A stretch of 64,000 nt of DNA from Mycobacterium shigaense (GTDB lineage Bacteria > Actinomycetota > Actinomycetes > Mycobacteriales > Mycobacteriaceae). The stretch is from positions 4,588,001 to 4,652,000 of the forward strand of contig NZ_AP018164.1 of NCBI RefSeq assembly GCF_002356315.1, written 5' to 3'. The translations under genes and the position numbers were made by a program. Below the pieces are notes generated by a model. The model was not told the origin of the DNA, did no database searches, and saw nothing but the letters and a program-made list of their open reading frames with translations. Shown here in pieces: positions 59,732 to 64,000 of this stretch; the first letter of the stretch is position 1; every line of letters begins with the position of its first letter.

Positions 59732-61276
59732 CTAAGGCCGAATTTCCGTCAGCCCACCGACGGGAACCTCGTCGGGGGCCAGATCGCCCATGCCCGCACC
59801 GCGTGCGGCATTGGTCAGCATGTGCTCGATGACGTTCTTGCCCAGCACCGTCTCGTTGGGCAGCTCGATCGGGTAGTTGCCGTCGAAGCAGGCGGTGCAA
59901 AGGCGCGACGCCGGCTGCTCGGAAGCCGCGACCATGCCACGCAGCGAGATGTAGCCCAGCGTGTCGGCGCCGATGGCGTGCCGGACGGCCTCGAGCATCT
60001 CCTCTTCGTCCTCGACGGCGTTGGCGATCAGCTCGGCCGGCGACGGAAAGTCGATGCCGTAGAAGCAGGGCCACTTCACCGGCGGTGACGCAATGCGCAC
60101 GTGCACCTCAACGGCGCCGGCCTCGCGCAGCATCCGCAGCAGCGCGCGTTGGGTGTTGCCCCGCACGATCGAGTCGTCGACGACGATGAGCCGCTTGCCG
60201 CGGATCACCTCTTTGAGCGGGTTGAGCTTCAGCCGGATGCCCAGCTGCCGGATGGTCTGCGACGGCTGGATGAACGTGCGCCCGACGTAGGCGTTCTTCA
60301 TCAGGCCCTGGCCGTAGGGCACACCGGACTCCTGGGCGTATCCGACCGCGGCCGGTGTGCCCGATTCGGGCACACCGATGACCAGGTCGGCGTCCACGGG
60401 GCATTCGCGAGCCAGCCGGCGACCGATGTCCACCCGGGCGGCGTGCACGGACCGGCCACCGATCGTGCTGTCCGGCCGCGCCAGGTAGACGTACTCGAAC
60501 ACGCAACCCTTCGGTGTGGGGTTGGCAAACCGCGTGGAGCGCACCCCGTCCGCGTCGATCGCCAGCAGTTCGCCCGGCTCGATGTCCCGGACGAACGAGG
60601 CACCGACGATGTCGAGTGCGGCCGTCTCGGACGCCACCACCCAGCCACGGTCCAACCGGCCCAGCGACAAGGGGCGCACCCCGTGCGGGTCGCGGCAGGC
60701 ATACAGCGTGTTCTCGTCCATGAAGGTCAGGCAGAAGGCGCCGCGCACCGTCGGCAACAATTCCAGCGCCGCCTGTTCCAGGGTGGCATCGGCCGCGCCG
60801 TGCGCGAGGAGCGCGCCCAAGATGTCGGAGTCCGTCGTCGCCGGGGCCGGGGCGCGCTTGGCGATCAGTCCGGCGTCGCGTGCCCGAGAGGCAAGCTCGG
60901 CGGCGTTCACCAGGTTCCCGTTGTGCCCTAACGCAACTCCGGTGCCGGCGGCGGTGTTACGGAACACCGGCTGGGCGTTCTCCCAGGTGGTGTCGCCCGT
61001 GGTGGAGTAACGGCAATGCCCAATGGCGACGTGGCCCTGCATCGCCGCCAGGGTCTGCTCGTCGAACACCTGACTGACCAGGCCGAGGTCCTTGAAGACC
61101 AGCACCTGGGAGCCATCGGCGACGGCGATGCCGGCGGCTTCCTGGCCGCGGTGCTGCAACGCGTACAAGCCGTAGTAGGTGAGTTTGGCGACGTCCTCGC
61201 CCGGGGCCCATACCCCGAATACGCCGCATTCTTCACGGGGTGCGCTGAAATCCTGTTCGGGCTCTTGGACGGTCAC
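59732..61276 (-). CDS. purF: amidophosphoribosyltransferase PurF
   Basis: 514 residues from GTG 61276, with AGGGAG upstream; an ATG at 61345 adds a non-conserved tail. After a short propeptide (VTVQEPEQDFSAPREE) comes the catalytic Cys in CGVFGVWAPG, as in self-processed Fe-S PurF enzymes. LYALQHRGQEAAGIA, the PRPP loop LIVVDDSIVRGNTQ and cluster Cys residues (MVAASEQPASRLCTACFDGN) are present. It commits PRPP and glutamine to purine synthesis, in an operon with purM. Confidence 0.95.
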   Translation of the reverse strand: MTVQEPEQDFSAPREECGVFGVWAPGEDVAKLTYYGLYALQHRGQEAAGIAVADGSQVLVFKDLGLVSQVFDEQTLAAMQGHVAIGHCRYSTTGDTTWENAQPVFRNTAAGTGVALGHNGNLVNAAELASRARDAGLIAKRAPAPATTDSDILGALLAHGAADATLEQAALELLPTVRGAFCLTFMDENTLYACRDPHGVRPLSLGRLDRGWVVASETAALDIVGASFVRDIEPGELLAIDADGVRSTRFANPTPKGCVFEYVYLARPDSTIGGRSVHAARVDIGRRLARECPVDADLVIGVPESGTPAAVGYAQESGVPYGQGLMKNAYVGRTFIQPSQTIRQLGIRLKLNPLKEVIRGKRLIVVDDSIVRGNTQRALLRMLREAGAVEVHVRIASPPVKWPCFYGIDFPSPAELIANAVEDEEEMLEAVRHAIGADTLGYISLRGMVAASEQPASRLCTACFDGNYPIELPNETVLGKNVIEHMLTNAARGAGMGDLAPDEVPVGGLTEIRP

Positions 61277-61406
61277 AGTGGGCGGCTCCCTAGCGAGGGG
61301 TAGTGACGCCTCGGAGTTTACGGGCACGTAAGCGCGACGGACCAATCTGTTGGGCGTGTTGACTCCCGAAATTTTCGGCGTGTCACCCTAAACCTGCAGT
61401 TCAGAA

Positions 61407-61802
61407 TTATATTTCGCCGACATCGAACAACGGCAGCCAGTGGTCAATTTCACCCGCTCGCGAGCCCGACAGCGTTAGCAAACCGTTCGTCTTGGCGTCG
61501 GCCGGCGTCAACATCCCGGTGGCGAGCAGCAACCAGGTCCGCGGATCGGTCTCGACGACATTGGGTGGTGTGCCGCGGGTGTGCCGCGGCCCGGCGATGC
61601 ATTGCACCGCCGCGAAGGGCGGAATGCGGACCTCGACGCCGGCGCCGGGCGCCAGCGCGGCCAGGGTGCGCGCGGTGAGCCGAACGGCGGTCGCCAGGGC
61701 GGTCCGGTCCGGGGCCGGGCGGGATTCGTCGCGCAACCAGTCCACGACGGCCAGGACGACCTGCCGGGTCTTGGCCGGATCGGCTCTCTCGCGGGCGGCC
61801 AT
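61407..61802 (-). CDS. sterol-carrier-protein-like SCP_3 family protein (Rv0807-type)
   Basis: 131 residues from ATG 61802. RTLAALAPGAGVEVRIPPFA, RGTPPNVVETDPRTWL and NGLLTLSGSRAG match the bacterial sterol-carrier-like family found beside purF in mycobacteria. It is small, soluble and probably binds a hydrophobic ligand. It lies 131 bp upstream of purF and may share its transcript. The convergent-free side faces the divergent lipoprotein phosphatase 19 bp away. Confidence 0.83.
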   Translation of the reverse strand: MAARERADPAKTRQVVLAVVDWLRDESRPAPDRTALATAVRLTARTLAALAPGAGVEVRIPPFAAVQCIAGPRHTRGTPPNVVETDPRTWLLLATGMLTPADAKTNGLLTLSGSRAGEIDHWLPLFDVGEI

Positions 61803-61821
61803 ACCCTAGGGTCTCAGAATC

Positions 61822-63147
61822 ATGAGGCCTCCCCGCAACGACCACTGCGCTGCGCGGAGGCCTGCAGACCGCGCCGCGGTCGCGGCGCGCCGGCTCCTGG
61901 CTTCCGCAATGACCGGGGCCATGCTGTTGGTGGCCGGCTGCGGCGACTCCGGCGACTATTCAGAGGGCGACACCTCGGATGCTCACTGCCGCACCGTGGC
62001 CGCCGATCCGGGGTGGTACGGCGACAATCGCGACCGCATCAACGCGATGATCGGCAAGCTGGGCAGCTGCGGGAAACTGGGGTCGACGGCCGACGGCGCG
62101 CCCCTGGCACTGTTCGACTTCGACAACACCGTCGTGAGGAACGCCATCAGCGACATGACCCTGTTCTGGATGATGCGCAACTCCAAGGTGCGTCAACCGG
62201 CCAGCGGGGATTGGAGCACCACCAACCCTTATCTGACGCCGCCGGCGGCGGCGGCCTTGGCGGCCGCATGCGGCGGGCTCGCGGCTCCAGGTCAGCCGTT
62301 GCCCACCGGATCCGACACCGGCTGCGCCGACGAGCTGATGTCGGTGTATGCCAACCGCCAAACACGTTCGGGCACAACGGCGTTCACTGGCTATAACCAC
62401 CGCCGTATCGACCCCGGCGCCGTCTTGGCGGCGCAACTACTGGCCGGCTGGACCGACGCCGAGGTGACCGGCTTCGTCGAAGCGGCCCGCAAGGAGAGCC
62501 TCGACGCAGCCGAAGGCGCCGAGCAACAGATCGGCAGTGTCCGCCGCGCCGCGTGGGTGCGCTACTACGCACAGATGCGAGACCTCATCGCCACGATGCA
62601 GGACAACGGATTCGATGTACGGATCATCTCCGCGTCCCCGGAGCCGGTGCTGCGGGTCTGGGCGGCCGAGCTGGGTATCTCCGAGGATCGCGCGATGGGC
62701 ACTCGCACCGAACACGACGGTGACGTCCTGACGGCGCGTCTGGCTCAGTGCGGCGGAGAGCCCTCCGTGCCGTACAACGAGGGCAAGCGTTGCCGGGTCA
62801 ACGAGCAGGTATTCGGCATCCAGGGTCCGGCGTCGTTCGATCAACTGCCCGAGAAACTCCGGCAGGTGTTCGCGGCCGGCGACTCCGACGGCGATGTCAC
62901 GTTCATTTCAGATGCGACCGCGCTGCGCCTGGTGATCAACCGCAACCAGATCGAGGTCATGTGCCGCGCCTACGCGGATCTCGACGGGCGCTGGCTGGTC
63001 AATCCGATGTTCATCAAGCCGCTGGGCATCAGCCCGCCGTACCCGTGTGCGACACAGGGATTCGACCAGCCCAACGGCGACCAAGTACCGCTGGCGCGAC
63101 CGGACGGCGGCGTCGTGCCCGACCAGCTCGACCGCGTGCACTCCTAG
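61822..63147 (+). CDS. HAD-superfamily phosphatase lipoprotein (phosphorylcholine phosphatase-like)
   Basis: 441 residues. The N-terminus carries a signal with lipobox LVAGC (Cys40). HAD motif I is ALFDFDNTVV, motif II IISASPEP, and motif III/IV AAGDSDGDVTFI. The large insert after motif I is typical of PchP-like phosphatases. It probably removes phosphate from phosphocholine or a similar monoester on the outer membrane face. A start at the later Met30 would leave only a short signal segment. It is divergent from the SCP_3 gene by 19 bp. Confidence 0.85.
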   Translation: MRPPRNDHCAARRPADRAAVAARRLLASAMTGAMLLVAGCGDSGDYSEGDTSDAHCRTVAADPGWYGDNRDRINAMIGKLGSCGKLGSTADGAPLALFDFDNTVVRNAISDMTLFWMMRNSKVRQPASGDWSTTNPYLTPPAAAALAAACGGLAAPGQPLPTGSDTGCADELMSVYANRQTRSGTTAFTGYNHRRIDPGAVLAAQLLAGWTDAEVTGFVEAARKESLDAAEGAEQQIGSVRRAAWVRYYAQMRDLIATMQDNGFDVRIISASPEPVLRVWAAELGISEDRAMGTRTEHDGDVLTARLAQCGGEPSVPYNEGKRCRVNEQVFGIQGPASFDQLPEKLRQVFAAGDSDGDVTFISDATALRLVINRNQIEVMCRAYADLDGRWLVNPMFIKPLGISPPYPCATQGFDQPNGDQVPLARPDGGVVPDQLDRVHS

Positions 63148-63179
63148 CCGAAAACACCTGCTCTACAGGGAAATTCAGC

Positions 63180-63434
63180 TCACAGCCGGAACATTTCGCG
63201 AGACATCGCGGCATCCTCGACGAATTCCTCGCGCCGGTGGTAGTGGGGTCGGGTGGGCGTTCGTCTGGGCCGAGATGTTGCGACCGCGGCCCAGACGGTC
63301 ACGACGGTGTTGGCGATGACGCGCGCGATACGTCTCCCGCCGGTGGGGGGCGCCGATGGGATCGCCGGAATTCGTCCGGGGATGGCCCATTCCGGGATCG
63401 AGGGCACACCGACGCCGGCCGTCAGGTCAGCCAT
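63180..63434 (-). CDS. small hypothetical protein overlapping the tautomerase gene
   Basis: 84 residues from ATG 63434, overlapping the last 8 bases of the upstream tautomerase gene. The middle (ARVIANTVVTVWAAVA) is hydrophobic; the tail is basic then acidic (PHYHRREEFVEDAAMSREMF). There is no recognised family. The overlap suggests coupling, but there is no separate ribosome site and the frame could be chance in this GC-rich DNA. Confidence 0.4.
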   Translation of the reverse strand: MADLTAGVGVPSIPEWAIPGRIPAIPSAPPTGGRRIARVIANTVVTVWAAVATSRPRRTPTRPHYHRREEFVEDAAMSREMFRL

Positions 63435-63927
63435 CGGAGGATCCCGCGAACACGGCCCGCCGGCCGGCTAGGCGTTGCTGCGCATACTCGCGCCCTTTGT
63501 CGACGTCGCGAAGCACAGTGGCAGCGATGTCGGCGAGCCGAACGGCCCGTCCGCCCGCACCCCAATTGCCTTCGGGGATCTCGTTGCCGATAACCCAGAT
63601 CCGCAGGGGGTCTTGGTCGTAACGCCCTGCCTCAGCCGCCAGGATTGCGTCGGTGATGGCGGCGAAGGCGCTGGCAGCCCGCACGTCATCGAGCTGCCCT
63701 TGCGGAACCGAGGCGATCACCTTGTAGTGCGGGGCCGACGGTACGTCGCCGGCGTGCAGCATGGCCGCCGGCCGATGCAGCCAGACCTTGGCCAGCGACC
63801 GCGCGACGGGGTCGGACGGATCGGCTCCCTCGTGTTCGATCAGGATCTCGGCGAGCCGCCGCAGCAATTGGCGTTCCGCCTCGGCGGGCAACGCCTGTTC
63901 GGGGATGTAGACGTCGAGCATGGGCAT
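63427..63927 (-). CDS. tautomerase-superfamily protein
   Basis: 166 residues from ATG 63927. The sequence starts MPMLDVYIPEQALPAEAERQ, giving the N-terminal Pro (after Met removal) that is the general base in 4-oxalocrotonate tautomerase relatives. Length and the second half (RIWVIGNEIPEGNWGAGGRA) suggest a two-unit fused form, with an IPEGNWG segment as in malonate-semialdehyde decarboxylase-like members. The substrate is unknown. The 73 bp between its start and the window edge hold nothing recognisable. Confidence 0.8.
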   Translation of the reverse strand: MPMLDVYIPEQALPAEAERQLLRRLAEILIEHEGADPSDPVARSLAKVWLHRPAAMLHAGDVPSAPHYKVIASVPQGQLDDVRAASAFAAITDAILAAEAGRYDQDPLRIWVIGNEIPEGNWGAGGRAVRLADIAATVLRDVDKGREYAQQRLAGRRAVFAGSSDG

Positions 63928-64000
63928 CGGGCTGTGCCTTCCCGGTCAGGGGCGGGCCTGGCGCATCCACCCTGGGTTGCCTAACACAACGCAGGCTAGC

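Overview
The window reads as chromosomal DNA of a mycobacterium, most likely a slow-growing non-tuberculous species. It is GC-rich, many genes overlap by 4 bases (ATGA/GTGA), several starts look leaderless, and roughly 32.4-64 kb matches the M. tuberculosis Rv0807-Rv0827c neighbourhood in inverted order (kmtR, desA1, dusB, an LCP protein, phoY2, phoT, mshD, glnR, lmeA, thiX, cysA2, sseC, Rv0813c, pabC, ygfZ, DUF3073, purM, purF). No IS element, phage gene or CRISPR array was seen.

1-19.4 kb is a catabolic region. A ring-hydroxylase-like flavoprotein (cut by the left edge) and a meta-cleavage-type hydrolase lie divergent from an IclR regulator with a perfect dyad at its promoter, followed by a KstD-like flavoenzyme. 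A NarL-type two-component pair and a degenerate E1-alpha protein come next. The rest is a CoA-thioester pathway: MeaB-like GTPase, enoyl-CoA hydratase, paired acyl-CoA dehydrogenases, FadD, 2Fe-2S ferredoxin, EthD-like protein, CoA-transferase, F420-type oxidoreductase, and a B12-dependent acyl-CoA mutase split into two subunits. The MeaB and FadD/ferredoxin promoters share a GAGAA-N5-TTCTC site, suggesting one regulon. The substrate is unknown, and the mutase lacks the arginine that recognises methylmalonyl-CoA.

19.6-23.8 kb holds unlinked genes: amidase, methyltransferase, VanX-like dipeptidase and a QueG/RdhA-like Fe-S protein. 24.2-31.1 kb is a low-GC four-gene cassette with 4-base overlaps: a KAS III enzyme, a degenerate KAS III partner, a fusion of UbiB-like kinase with a class III aminotransferase, and an MmpL exporter. 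It looks like a lipid or amino-lipid synthesis and export unit that I cannot match to a described one. It is bracketed by two same-direction copies of one small secreted-protein gene, the left copy broken.

32.4-64 kb is conserved core: four tRNAs; KmtR with a His-rich protein; DesA1, DusB and LCP protein; PhoU with a complete pstSCAB operon behind a PHO-box-like repeat; GlnR and MshD; LmeA; a sulfur operon led by a poly-cysteine leader peptide; and purine and folate genes. Between the Rv0813c and Rv0812 orthologues sit two unusual membrane proteins: a TrkA-N-like/RyR/PGDYG protein, and a TIR domain joined by one membrane helix to a PknH-type extracellular sensor. This pair and the KAS/kinase-aminotransferase/MmpL cassette are the best candidates for undescribed systems.
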